Shown here in pieces: positions 55,269 to 64,000 of a stretch of DNA of 64,000 nucleotides. How positions within the stretch are numbered: position 1 is the stretch's first letter; the number at the start of each line of letters is the position of its first letter. Source of the stretch: an uncultured Alphaproteobacteria bacterium (GTDB taxonomy: Bacteria; Pseudomonadota; Alphaproteobacteria; RF32; CAG-239); contig CALXWH010000005.1 in NCBI GenBank assembly GCA_944392315.1, forward strand, positions 1 through 64,000, written 5' to 3'. The position numbers and the translations under genes were made by a program. The notes beneath the pieces are model-generated. The model was not told the DNA's origin. It ran no database searches and saw only the letters and a list, made by a program, of their open reading frames with translations.

Positions 55269-57034
55269 CTTGCCCTCTTAATATCTGTCATCATAAATTG
55301 AAGCGTTGTGCGGTTGTTCCAATGATTAAACCGCAAATTTCCGACTACGTCATAGCAATCGTGACGTCGGCTTAAAATTTCTTTGCCGATTTCTGTATCC
55401 GCTACCTTAAAAGCGATGGCGGATAAGCGTTCTTTGGTTAGCGTGCTTAATTCACATTTGATGTGTCCACTGCCGATTATGTAAGGTTTTTCTATATAAA
55501 CATTGCGAATTAAAATCAAGGGTTCCGGATTGCCGGTACCGAAGGGTTTTAATCTCTCAAGTTCTTCGCATAAGTTATTATTTGCGGCGGTCAGATTTAA
55601 ACTTAAATCTATGTTTAATATCGGGTGTGGTTCGGTGTTGTTTAGGCTTTTAGATATATATTCTCCGGCGAATTGCTCAAACAAAGGTATTTGTTCTTCG
55701 GTTAGGGAAAAACCTGCCGCCATTGTGTGTCCGCCGCCTTTGGTAATAACCCCTTTTTCTTTGGCGGCAATGATAAGAGCTCCCAAATCTACCCCGGGGA
55801 TGGAGCGTGCTGAGCCTTTGACTTCATCATCTTCTATGCTCATTACAAAAGCAGGCAAATTGTAACGCTCTTTTAATTTTCCGGCAACAATTCCGATAAC
55901 GCCTTGATGCCAGCCTTTATTGTATACAAAAGCCATAGGCCAGTTTTGCGGCGTCCCTTCCAATATCTCAATGGATTGAGCTAATACAAGTCCTTCAATA
56001 TCTTTTCGTTCTTGGTTGAATGTATTGAGTTCTTCGGCCAGCTTTTGCGCTTCAAGAGGGTTTGTTGAGCAGAGCAGTCTGCTGCCAACGCTTGCTTTTC
56101 CAACCCGGCCGCCGGCGTTTATTCGGGGACCAAGCACAAAGCCTAAATGGTAAGCGTCCGGTTTTTCATTGATACCGGATAAATCGGCTAAAGTCTTTAA
56201 GCCTAAATTTTGGCGGTTGGACATAATCTTTAAGCCTTGGGTAACATAAGCTCTATTTATTCCCAATAATGTCACAACATCGCATACGGTGCCTAAGGCG
56301 ACTAAATCAAGCCACTGCATTAGGTTCGGTTCGGGATGTTCGGGGGTGTAAAAATTTTTTTCTCTTAATATACGATTGACGGCTACAATCGTCATAAATA
56401 CAACGCCAACGGCTGCCATGTAGCCTAAATCCGGGTGGTCATCGCTCTGGTCTAGGCGTTTGGGGTTAACAACGGCATATATTTTAGGGAGTTTGGTTTC
56501 TGCCTCGTGGTGGTCAAGAACGATAATTTCAAATTTTTCGGCACCTCTCTCTAAGACATCAAATGCTGTTGTGCCGCAATCTACGGTAATAACTAAATCT
56601 GCACCAAAATCCGCAAATTCTTGAAAAGCTAAATCGCTTGGGCCATAGCCTTCTTCTCGCTCCGGAATATGGACAGCGGTTTCTACATTGTTATAGGTTA
56701 AAAACAGTCGCAAGACAGATGTTGAAGTTGCACCGTCTACATCATAATCGCCGATGATGCCGATTTTTTGGTGCGAGATGATGGCATTTGCAATGCGCTC
56801 GGCTGCTTTATCCATATCTTTCAAAACGCTAGGATTGGGCATTGAAGTGGAAAGTTTCGGATTTAGAAAATAGGGGGCAGTGTTTGTGTTTATTCCGCGT
56901 AAAAGCAGCAACTTACTTAAATTTGGCGATAAGCCAAGCTGGCGGCACATTTGTTCGGTTTCACGTTCGTCTGTGTCGGCTATGTTCCAGATATTGCCTC
57001 CAATGGAGAGTTCTTGAGTTTCAGTTGTATTCAT
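55265..57034 (-). CDS. recJ: Single-stranded-DNA-specific exonuclease RecJ
   Basis: 589 residues. The DHH phosphoesterase motifs are GDYDVDGATSTSVL (I), VDCGTTAFD (II) and LDHHEAE (III), then DHHA1 GGGHTMAAGFSL and a C-terminal OB-like domain. It degrades ssDNA 5' to 3' in recombination and mismatch repair. Coupled by overlap to the DUF502 gene. Confidence 0.96.
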   Translation of the reverse strand: MNTTETQELSIGGNIWNIADTDERETEQMCRQLGLSPNLSKLLLLRGINTNTAPYFLNPKLSTSMPNPSVLKDMDKAAERIANAIISHQKIGIIGDYDVDGATSTSVLRLFLTYNNVETAVHIPEREEGYGPSDLAFQEFADFGADLVITVDCGTTAFDVLERGAEKFEIIVLDHHEAETKLPKIYAVVNPKRLDQSDDHPDLGYMAAVGVVFMTIVAVNRILREKNFYTPEHPEPNLMQWLDLVALGTVCDVVTLLGINRAYVTQGLKIMSNRQNLGLKTLADLSGINEKPDAYHLGFVLGPRINAGGRVGKASVGSRLLCSTNPLEAQKLAEELNTFNQERKDIEGLVLAQSIEILEGTPQNWPMAFVYNKGWHQGVIGIVAGKLKERYNLPAFVMSIEDDEVKGSARSIPGVDLGALIIAAKEKGVITKGGGHTMAAGFSLTEEQIPLFEQFAGEYISKSLNNTEPHPILNIDLSLNLTAANNNLCEELERLKPFGTGNPEPLILIRNVYIEKPYIIGSGHIKCELSTLTKERLSAIAFKVADTEIGKEILSRRHDCYDVVGNLRFNHWNNRTTLQFMMTDIKRAR

Positions 57035-57110
57035 TTTTTATCCCTTATGGGTCGGATTTTATGCGAGCTTCTGCTGATTGACAATAAAATTCTTTGGTGT
57101 GAGGATAATT

Positions 57111-58730
57111 TTATTTAGGCCATGTTGAGGTGGTGGATTGCGGCTTTTGTTTATTGAGCCAATTTTGTCCGCGGATTTTGCCATCGTAGCTTAAGGTGAT
57201 GAGGATAAGTTCCGGTGAAAGATAGATACTTTGGCGGGCAGGCCAAGGTTCAGCGCGCTTGTTTAAATATTTGATAAGCGAAGGGGTGAGGGAAATTTGA
57301 TTTTTATCAACATAACTCCAGTAGACGTCAAAGTCTGCCGATACAAATTCTTGCGGATAGTAAAATTGGTAGGCTTTGGACGGCAAATGCCATGGAATGT
57401 ATGGAGCTGTTAGAGTGTAGCCGTCTTTTTTGTTATTTGAATTAGGTGTGTAAAAATGGCTGCGAAAATCCGTCGTGCCACTTTGGATGAAGGCATATTT
57501 TTCGGTTGGATTAAAGTGTTGATTTTGCTCTATATCTTTTATAATTCGGTCGGCTAATTTCATTTCTGATTGAAAGCCTAGGCTCCACACTTTGGCGGCA
57601 AAAGCATGGGTGTTGATGTTGATGAATATGAGGAAAAGTCCGATGAGATAGCAAAAGTTGCGGATAAAATTGTTTGAGCTATATAATAGGGTGCTCATTG
57701 CAAACGTATAAATGTACATTAGTCCAAAGAAATCTATGCGTGGTTCAAACAAAACGTGAGCTGTGTTTGGCGTTAAGAAAACCGTTAATACGCTTGAAAA
57801 TAACAGACCAAACAGACATACGATAAAGAGGATAATGGCGGAGAATTTTTTTGGTAGATTGTTCCACAAGGTTATTGTGCTTAGCAAAAATAAGCAAAAA
57901 CCGCAATATTTGTAAAATTTATCTATAAAACTAGTGGTTATGAAAAACTGTTGGAACATCACTTTTATGCAAAAGGCAATTTTTGCGGGGATTTGGGAGA
58001 TATTCAGTTCATCGGTGTTGTAGGTTTCGTATTGTAGGTGGTAGAATTTAAGGATGTGTTGGACGGCTATAAATATGATTCCGCTCAAAATGACGGTAGC
58101 TATGTGAAAAGCGTATTTGTGAATAAGGCTTGTGGCTGTGAGCTTTTTTAAGCAGAGGTCTTTTAAGATAAGCGTAAATAAAAGAACGCCGATAAGGTTA
58201 ATGACGGGAGGGTATCCGCCTAAAGCCAGTGTCAGTAATGAAATAGCGACTAAAAAGCGAAAGATGCTTTTCTTTTCCAGTAAATAGTAAGCTAATATTA
58301 CAACGCATCCCCAAGAGAGGCAGCTTAAGGTGATAAAAACAAAATAAAACCACGATAATGTGTAGGGCGTTGTGATGGTCAAAGCTCCGACAAGAATGTA
58401 TAATTTTGTATCTTGGGGAAGTTCCCACAGGCGAAGAAGTAAAATTGTCCCGATGCAGAAAAAGGCTAGTCCTGCAGCAATAGTTAAAAGGGGTAAAATT
58501 TGTCCTTCAAACAGTAAATTTTGCAAGATGAATTGGGAAAAACGCCCCTCAAATAAGCCACTATCTAGTGGAGTTCCTGTTTTTATCCATTCCCAATCGT
58601 GATTTCCCCACATAAAGGTAAACAGAAACGGCAGGTAGGCTATTAAACTTATCAAATAAAGCTTAATAACGTTATTTATATCAAATGACGTTTCTTTTTT
58701 TGCGGTTAATGTGGAGGTGCTATTGACCAT
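57111..58730 (-). CDS. GtrII-like membrane glucosyltransferase, paralogue 1
   Basis: 539 residues, about ten or more helices, with the GtrII-type opening FMWGNHDWEW...LDSGLFEGRFSQFIL and a conserved GGYPPVINL segment; a C-terminal globular stretch ends EPWPARQSIYLSPELILITL. The family (Glucos_trans_II) is the serotype-specific O-antigen glucosyltransferase that uses bactoprenol-glucose. It is two bases after the GtrB-like gene and shares the signatures of the two paralogues at 59758 and 61320. Acceptor unknown. Confidence 0.8.
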   Translation of the reverse strand: MVNSTSTLTAKKETSFDINNVIKLYLISLIAYLPFLFTFMWGNHDWEWIKTGTPLDSGLFEGRFSQFILQNLLFEGQILPLLTIAAGLAFFCIGTILLLRLWELPQDTKLYILVGALTITTPYTLSWFYFVFITLSCLSWGCVVILAYYLLEKKSIFRFLVAISLLTLALGGYPPVINLIGVLLFTLILKDLCLKKLTATSLIHKYAFHIATVILSGIIFIAVQHILKFYHLQYETYNTDELNISQIPAKIAFCIKVMFQQFFITTSFIDKFYKYCGFCLFLLSTITLWNNLPKKFSAIILFIVCLFGLLFSSVLTVFLTPNTAHVLFEPRIDFFGLMYIYTFAMSTLLYSSNNFIRNFCYLIGLFLIFININTHAFAAKVWSLGFQSEMKLADRIIKDIEQNQHFNPTEKYAFIQSGTTDFRSHFYTPNSNNKKDGYTLTAPYIPWHLPSKAYQFYYPQEFVSADFDVYWSYVDKNQISLTPSLIKYLNKRAEPWPARQSIYLSPELILITLSYDGKIRGQNWLNKQKPQSTTSTWPK

Positions 58731-58732
58731 GT

Positions 58733-59677
58733 TTAATCCAGCTTTTTATCTATAATATAAGTGGGGCGATTTTTGACCTCAACAAAAATACTTGCAACAT
58801 ATTCGCCGATAATTCCCATAAATAAAATGGTGATGCCGCTGAAAAAGGTTATGGCAGACATGAGTGATGCCCAACCGACTATGGTGGAGCCGGTGCAGTA
58901 ACCATATACTGTCCATATCATTAAAAGGAAACTTAGGGCTGATATTAAAGCACCGCATAGGGTGATTAAGTGTAAGGGCATGGCGGAGAAACTGGAAATC
59001 CCTTTTAAGGCGAATAAAATCATCTTTTTTAGAGGATATTTGGTTTGTCCGGCTTCTCTTTTTTTGCGTTCATAATATACGCAATCTGATTTGAACCCAA
59101 CAAGCGGTACGATAGCTCGTAAAAAGAGGTTCTTTTCTTTGAATTCTGACATCGCTTCTACGGCGCGGCGACTTAGCAGGCGGAAGTCTGCATGATTGGC
59201 AACTAACTCAACCCCCAATAGTTTCATTAGTTTGTAAAATAAAACGGCAGAACTTCTTTTGAATATGCTGTCGGTGTCACGTTTGTTTCTGACGCCATAA
59301 ACAATTTCGCAGCCTTCTTGATATTTTTTTATCATCGGTTTGATGGCGGCAATGTCATCTTGAAGATCGGCGTCTATGGTGATGTATATTTCTGCATCGG
59401 TATTATATAATCCCGCGAGCAGGGCTTCTTGATGGCCAAAGTTGCGCGATAAGCAAATCCCTTTGATGTAGTTGGCTTTTTTGTGGGCATTTTCTATAAT
59501 TTGCCAGGTTTTGTCTTTTGAGCCGTCATTTATAAAAACAATTTGACTGGTTTCGGAAACAGTGCCATCTTTTTGCAGATTTTCAAATAACTTAGACAGC
59601 TTTTTGATGCTTGAGGGAAGAACGTCTTCTTCATTGTAGCAGGGAATGATTAAGGCAAGTTTTGCAGCTTTTTTCAT
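58733..59677 (-). CDS. GtrB-like bactoprenol glucosyltransferase (GT2)
   Basis: 314 residues. A GT2 domain opens LALIIPCYNEEDVLPSSIKK, with the DxD-like ITIDADLQDD and the NFGHQEALLAGLY helix, and two C-terminal membrane helices (about 232-255 and 268-290). This is the DPM1/GtrB type that loads glucose from UDP-glucose on undecaprenyl phosphate. It is surrounded by the three GtrII-like genes. No GtrA-type flippase is in the window. Confidence 0.85.
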   Translation of the reverse strand: MKKAAKLALIIPCYNEEDVLPSSIKKLSKLFENLQKDGTVSETSQIVFINDGSKDKTWQIIENAHKKANYIKGICLSRNFGHQEALLAGLYNTDAEIYITIDADLQDDIAAIKPMIKKYQEGCEIVYGVRNKRDTDSIFKRSSAVLFYKLMKLLGVELVANHADFRLLSRRAVEAMSEFKEKNLFLRAIVPLVGFKSDCVYYERKKREAGQTKYPLKKMILFALKGISSFSAMPLHLITLCGALISALSFLLMIWTVYGYCTGSTIVGWASLMSAITFFSGITILFMGIIGEYVASIFVEVKNRPTYIIDKKLD

Positions 59678-59757
59678 GAGGGGTACCTAATGATTTTGTT
59701 AAAACACTTTTGATTTCTTTTAACATAAAACCGTAAGTTTTTTATTAATATTCTTAT

Positions 59758-61323
59758 TTATTCTTTAGGCTTAAGCGTGCGTAGGGTGTTTTTGAAATCG
59801 TTTAGTCCTGCTTGGTTGTAGACAATGATGATGATGTCTTTGTTGACATATACGGCATTTGGAGAGGGCCAAGGTTCTGCTTTTTGCATAAAGAAATCAT
59901 ATACTTCTGGCGTGATGTCTTCCGGCAGTAAAGGGAGATTATGATTGATGTAGGCGGTGGGGGTGTAAAACTCTAATAGATTGCTCCCTTGCCACATGGC
60001 CAAATAGGGGATGGTGAGCAGAAAAACATCATTAAAATCATATGAGCCGTTGTAGTAATTTGGGCGTAAAGACAGGTCCCCGACTTGATAAAAACGATAT
60101 TGGTGATGAGCGTTGAATAGAGGGTGATTTTCTATGCGCTCCGTGATGTTATCTAAAATTTGAAACTCGGCTTCATGACCTTGTTTCCAGATTTTTAGGG
60201 CTTGATAATCGTTTAGAATATTTATGCATAATAAGAGCGTGATGATGATGATACCAAGGCTCTGATAAATTTTTGGGGTTAGTGTCAATAAGATGCCGGC
60301 CATTAGTGCATATAAGAAGCCAAAGCCGTAAAAGTCTATGCGTGACACGTATTCTGTATGCGGAATAACGAGAAAGGTGGTTAAGGAGGTTGCCCAAATT
60401 GTTCCTACTAAGAAGAATAAGGAGAGACATTTTCTTCTTGGTGTTGAGGGATAAAATAAAGTTCCGATGATGGCAAGCAAAGACATTACGGCTAAACAAA
60501 TTTTATATCCTCTCTCCATAAAAGGAACAGTGATGAAAAATTGTTTGAACGCAATGGCTAAGGTTTGCAAAAATTTGTAAGGGAGGTTGGTTAGGCTTTC
60601 TGTTTTTAGATTATAAACATCGTTTGGGGTTAGAATAATTAGGCTGATTTTGAATAAAATTGCTGCAAATATGATGTTTATAAGCGTGTATTTATGTATC
60701 TGCCATAATTGTTTGAGGGATTTTTGCTCAAAAGTGTAGCTTATTATCAATTTTCCACCTAAGCAGACAAAGAACATATTGATGATAGGGGGGTATCCTC
60801 CTAAAGTTAAATAAAAGCATAAAACGGAGATAAAACTTAGTATCCATTTATGTGAGGCGTTATGTATGTGTTCAGATAAATACAATCCTAAGGCTGCCAG
60901 AAATACCCATAGCAGACAACTGATGGTGATAAAGGTAAAGTACATCCACGAGAGTGTATAGGGCTGAGTGGCGGCAAAGGTGATGAATAAAATGTATCCG
61001 ATTAGAGATTTTTGAATGTTCCAGTATTTGGCAAGAATCCATAATCCTATTGTCAGAAAGGCAAAACCGATAAGGTTGTTTAAGATGGGGAGAATTTGTC
61101 CGGAGGTTAGGAGCCGGTAGGGGATAAATTGTGTAAAACGGCCTTCAAAAAGTCCGGAAGAAAGGAGTAATTCTTCTTTGATGAATTTAACATCATGGTT
61201 TCCCCACATAAAATTTAGGGTATGGTACAAAAAAGCAAAGTTGATGATATAAAAGCTGATTAGCCATGCTTTGAGGTCAGTTTTGTCTGGGAGAAGATTG
61301 AGCTTTTTTAGAAATTCTTTCAT
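59758..61323 (-). CDS. GtrII-like membrane glucosyltransferase, paralogue 2
   Basis: 521 residues with the same FMWGNHDVKFIKEELL, LSSGLFEGRFTQFIPYRLLT and GGYPPIINMFF signatures and a similar C-terminus (AEPWPSPNAVYVNKDIIII). Its start overlaps the next gene by 4 nt (61320-61323). It has diverged from paralogue 1 well beyond a recent duplication. Confidence 0.78.
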   Translation of the reverse strand: MKEFLKKLNLLPDKTDLKAWLISFYIINFAFLYHTLNFMWGNHDVKFIKEELLLSSGLFEGRFTQFIPYRLLTSGQILPILNNLIGFAFLTIGLWILAKYWNIQKSLIGYILFITFAATQPYTLSWMYFTFITISCLLWVFLAALGLYLSEHIHNASHKWILSFISVLCFYLTLGGYPPIINMFFVCLGGKLIISYTFEQKSLKQLWQIHKYTLINIIFAAILFKISLIILTPNDVYNLKTESLTNLPYKFLQTLAIAFKQFFITVPFMERGYKICLAVMSLLAIIGTLFYPSTPRRKCLSLFFLVGTIWATSLTTFLVIPHTEYVSRIDFYGFGFLYALMAGILLTLTPKIYQSLGIIIITLLLCINILNDYQALKIWKQGHEAEFQILDNITERIENHPLFNAHHQYRFYQVGDLSLRPNYYNGSYDFNDVFLLTIPYLAMWQGSNLLEFYTPTAYINHNLPLLPEDITPEVYDFFMQKAEPWPSPNAVYVNKDIIIIVYNQAGLNDFKNTLRTLKPKE

Positions 61324-62954
61324 TTTGTCTCCTGATTAGAAAGAGGGAGGTGCAATAATCTGAATTGTTGGCTTAAAAGGTCTTTTCCCTCGGGGGTTAG
61401 GGCAATGATAGTATAATTTTTATCAACATAGACAGCATTCGGATGCGGCCATGAGTGCATTTGTTTGGAAAGGTAATTTACCATCTGAGGGGTTATGTCA
61501 TTAGGAGTGATGGAAGTTCCTTCTTGTACAAAATATTGTGGAGCGTAGAAATTGTAATATTCAAAGGCAATCCAATGACGAGAATATGGGGTGTTTAGGG
61601 TGTAATATCCATATTTTTCATGAGCTTTTTTCGTATAAAATTTAGAACGGAGCGGTAGTTCTCCGGCTTGTATGACGGTGTATAAATTATGGGTTTGATA
61701 TTCCGGATTTTCTTGTATGCGGCTGATTATACGCTCTAAGAGTTTGTTTTCTGCGCTAAAACCCAGTAAATGTGTTTTGCTAAAAATGAGGTTGTTATTT
61801 ATGTTGGTGATGAGGAGAATTAAGCCCATTATGAAACTTAGGTTTTTTAAGAGAATTGGTTTTTGCTGATGTATGAAAAATAAACAAAATAGCGTTAGAA
61901 TCGGGTAGCTATAAAAATCTGTACGCAGCATTGATGTTGCAGGGTCAAGCGTTGCAAAAGGATTGTCTGCTTGCTCTGATACGAGCCATGCTGAAAATTT
62001 TAGGCAAACGAGGAGGCATAATATTAAACCTGTTAAAACGAGTGTGCTTGAAAGTGTTTTTTTGTGCGAGGTTGAGGAAAAGCACAAAGTAACGATAAAC
62101 AATGTAAAGATTAGGCTTAAAAGTATTTTAAAGGTGAGAGAAATAAAAGGTTGTGTTTCCGTAAAACTTATTAGGCTGGCTTGGATAATCGCGGGGAGCT
62201 TTTGTAATAATTCAAGCGGTGTGGCGCCTTGACTGTTATATAAACTCATCATGAGGTGGTTTTGTTGGAGATAGCTAAAGGTAATTTTTAATGAGCCTAG
62301 CGCTAATATGATATTTAGGGCATAGGGAAGAGCTTTTTTTAGCAGTTGCGTGAAGGTTGGTTTGTGTGAGGTTTGTATTTGGATTAAACGGCAGATGGCA
62401 GCTGTTACGTACAGATTGATGCATCCCGGATAGCCTCCCAAACTTAAAAATAAAAGTCCGAATCCGCATAATTCCCACAATAAAAAATGTTTTTCGGTGC
62501 TCTTTTGTGTGGCTATAAGCGAGAGGGTGATGAATAAAGGCCAGGAAAGTAAGCTCAATGTTATAAAGTGAAAGTACATGATTTCTGTTATATATGGCAT
62601 GCTTGCGGCGGTACAGATAAACGTTGCGGCAGTCAATTTGGAGTTTTTGTAGCAAAAGTAGTAACGGCTTAGTCCATATAAAGCGAGCGTGTATAGCAGG
62701 AAACCAAAAATGATGTTGAAGATAGGGAGTATTTTTCCACTTAAAATGAGGTTCAATAATAAATATTGCGAAAAGCGTCCTTCTATTAAACCAGATGATA
62801 AGCGATTATCTTGGATGAGCGGCAGCCAGTCATGATTGCCCCAGATGAAATTAAATAGCAAGGGAGAAAAACTTAAGCACAAAACAAGAAAAGCTGTTAC
62901 CCATAGGCACCACTCTGACTTTATATTGTTTATGTATTGTTTTAGCTCAAGCAT
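61320..62954 (-). CDS. GtrII-like membrane glucosyltransferase, paralogue 3
   Basis: 544 residues with FIWGNHDWLPLIQDNRLSSG, LIEGRFSQYLLLNLILSGKI, GGYPGCINLYV, and SWPHPNAVYVDKNYTIIALT. First gene of the cluster, divergent from the DUF192 gene. As in the other two copies, the Glu-Gly-Arg-Phe block and the C-terminal WPxPNAVYV segment suggest conserved active-site or acceptor contacts. Confidence 0.78.
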   Translation of the reverse strand: MLELKQYINNIKSEWCLWVTAFLVLCLSFSPLLFNFIWGNHDWLPLIQDNRLSSGLIEGRFSQYLLLNLILSGKILPIFNIIFGFLLYTLALYGLSRYYFCYKNSKLTAATFICTAASMPYITEIMYFHFITLSLLSWPLFITLSLIATQKSTEKHFLLWELCGFGLLFLSLGGYPGCINLYVTAAICRLIQIQTSHKPTFTQLLKKALPYALNIILALGSLKITFSYLQQNHLMMSLYNSQGATPLELLQKLPAIIQASLISFTETQPFISLTFKILLSLIFTLFIVTLCFSSTSHKKTLSSTLVLTGLILCLLVCLKFSAWLVSEQADNPFATLDPATSMLRTDFYSYPILTLFCLFFIHQQKPILLKNLSFIMGLILLITNINNNLIFSKTHLLGFSAENKLLERIISRIQENPEYQTHNLYTVIQAGELPLRSKFYTKKAHEKYGYYTLNTPYSRHWIAFEYYNFYAPQYFVQEGTSITPNDITPQMVNYLSKQMHSWPHPNAVYVDKNYTIIALTPEGKDLLSQQFRLLHLPLSNQETK

Positions 62955-63033
62955 TGTTTGTTGTCGTTTTTGTTTCTCTGTTGACAGGTTAATCGCTAAA
63001 TGTATAATTTATAGTAAATTTTAAGAGGTTTTT

Positions 63034-63447
63034 ATGCGATATGTTTTTTTGATAATTTTTTGTATTTATAGTGGTTTTTCTTATGCTGAGCCTTTGAAAA
63101 TTGCCGATAAAGCCGTTTTTGATGTGGAATTGGCACAGAAACCTGAGGAATTGCAAAAAGGGTTGATGTTTGTTAAAACGTTGCCAGAGAATCGGGGAAT
63201 GATTTTTGATTTGCGGGCGTTCCCAAAGGCTAGTATGTGGATGAAAAATACATATGTTCCTTTGGATATGTTGTTTGTTGATTGTGCTTTTAGAGTAGTT
63301 GATATTTATGCTCAGGCAGAACCTCTTTCGTTAAAGAAGATTTCGTCATCTAAAGATTTTTGTTATGTGGTGGAGTTGTTGGGCGGAAGTGCTCAGAAAT
63401 ATAATCTTTCGGTGGGGGATGAAATTTATTTTAATCCTTTGATGTAA
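63034..63447 (+). CDS. DUF192 family secreted protein
   Basis: 137 residues with a signal peptide (about 1-18, ending FSYA) and the DUF192 signature MWMKNTYVPLDMLFVD near residues 69-84. DUF192 proteins are small beta-barrel proteins of unknown function, often in periplasm or envelope. It is divergent from the gtr cluster with about 80 bases between. Confidence 0.85.
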   Translation: MRYVFLIIFCIYSGFSYAEPLKIADKAVFDVELAQKPEELQKGLMFVKTLPENRGMIFDLRAFPKASMWMKNTYVPLDMLFVDCAFRVVDIYAQAEPLSLKKISSSKDFCYVVELLGGSAQKYNLSVGDEIYFNPLM

Positions 63448-63504
63448 TTGAAAAAATCAGTCTCTTTCATATATGAGATGTGTTCGTTTATGAAGGAGGT
63501 TAAT

Positions 63505-63909
63505 ATGAAAAAATTGTTGTTTTTGTTAGCGGTTACAACGTGTCTTGCCGGAAATGTGTACGCAAAGCATGATTGTGATTGTCGTGAATGTTGCTCTCAG
63601 ATGGAGCATAAAATGATGAAAAATAAAGGCGGATTTGTTGATGCTTCCGTCAAGCCGATGACTGTGGCTGAAGTGCAGAAACTTCCGGATGATGCATATG
63701 TTACTTTATCGGGTTATATTACTAAGCGGCTTAGTGATGATGAATATAATTTTACGGATGGCGTGAATAATATAACAGTAGAAATTGGTGCCAAAAGATG
63801 GATGGGACAAACTGTTACGCCAAAGGATAAAATTCTTATTACCGGTAAAGTTGATAAAGATCTAACCAGTCAAAAAATAGAGGTGAAATCTTTAACTTTA
63901 GAAAATTAA
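63505..63909 (+). CDS. Periplasmic BOF/OB-fold protein (YgiW-like)
   Basis: 134 residues from the ATG at 63505; GAAGGAGGT five bases upstream decides the start over the longer frame from 63448. Signal peptide about 1-20 (AGNVYA), a short CDCRECC cysteine cluster (about residues 23-29) and then the BOF domain: SVKPMTVAEVQKLPDDAYVT, LSGYITKRLSDDEYNF and VTPKDKILITGKVDKD. YgiW-type proteins bind small molecules in the periplasm under oxidative stress. The cysteines could bind metal; that is inference. Confidence 0.85.
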   Translation: MKKLLFLLAVTTCLAGNVYAKHDCDCRECCSQMEHKMMKNKGGFVDASVKPMTVAEVQKLPDDAYVTLSGYITKRLSDDEYNFTDGVNNITVEIGAKRWMGQTVTPKDKILITGKVDKDLTSQKIEVKSLTLEN

Positions 63910-63922
63910 AATACCTTTTATC

Positions 63923-63953
63923 AAAAAGGACATACTTTTTTGTATGTCCTTTT
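63923..63953. terminator. Bidirectional terminator after the BOF-protein gene
   Basis: AAAAGGACATAC (63924-63935), loop TTTTTT and GTATGTCCTTTT (63942-63953). It suits a convergent gene entering from beyond the right edge. Confidence 0.87.
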
Positions 63954-64000
63954 GAAATTAGAGAATTTTGTTTTTAATCTTTGTGACGGAATGTAATGCG

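Noticed and set aside
63974..64000. C-terminal end of a minus-strand gene at the right edge (…RITFRHKD, stop at 63974)
   Set aside because: A frame with a stop is open at the edge and the bidirectional terminator would suit it, but eight codons are too few to support a gene.

Overview
The window is AT-rich bacterial chromosome from what looks like an alphaproteobacterium. The evidence is a CckA-type hybrid histidine kinase with an Hda/DnaA-like partner, a MipZ-like ParA ATPase, a zinc-less S14, and a SAM-II-type riboswitch, a class found mainly in alphaproteobacteria. tRNA-His keeps the ancestral G-1:C73 pair, which argues against the Rhizobiales/Rhodobacterales/Caulobacterales clade. Low GC, short intergenic regions and cell-surface repeat proteins suggest a host-associated lineage such as the uncultured gut Rhodospirillales-like (RF32) group. 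That placement is inference.

Layout. 1-5.1 kb: tRNA-Trp (cut by the left edge), rsfS-obg, rpmA-rplU, a secreted thermonuclease, an orphan lipoprotein and a zinc-LID adenylate kinase. 5.1-15.2 kb: a long minus-strand block dacA-like, mipZ-like, pgm, cckA, hda, truB, rpsO, pnp with 1-4 nt overlaps or short gaps. It joins cell-cycle control genes to the usual truB-rpsO-pnp RNA module. 15.3-16.35 kb: tRNA-His, a proline/glutamine-rich secreted protein and the leader of the ribosomal cluster. 16.35-25.7 kb: S10-spc cluster rpsJ to rplO (21 genes), ending in a terminator with no secY after rplO.

25.8-36 kb is the accessory part: a membrane orphan, a histidine phosphatase with an apparent frameshift, an N-formylglutamate amidohydrolase-like protein, a bacterial PH protein, a degenerate subtilase fused to a short helical domain, GNAT and HD proteins, a 535-residue orphan, a 77-residue orphan and an atypical ABC protein with long hydrophilic tails. 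36-40.5 kb: a heterodimeric ABC exporter pair and a membrane-anchored CgeB-like glycosyltransferase. 40.6-42.6 kb: groES-groEL. 42.7-48.5 kb: a large autotransporter with an unusual N-terminus, a membrane protein and a secreted MORN-like repeat protein.

48.5-57 kb: ugd, a DMT permease, a small LTxxQ-like periplasmic protein, dnaK, a short metK behind a SAM-II-like riboswitch, a DUF502 protein and recJ. 57-63 kb: a surface glucosylation cluster of three GtrII-like membrane proteins and one GtrB-like glycosyltransferase. 63-64 kb: a DUF192 protein and a BOF/OB-fold periplasmic protein.

The most useful second-look items are the SAM-II-like element before metK, the catalytically degenerate subtilase, the 31.3-35.9 kb orphan/ABC block with its own promoters, the 16-residue cysteine modules of the autotransporter, the three-GtrII cluster, and the structured RNA between rpmD and rplO.
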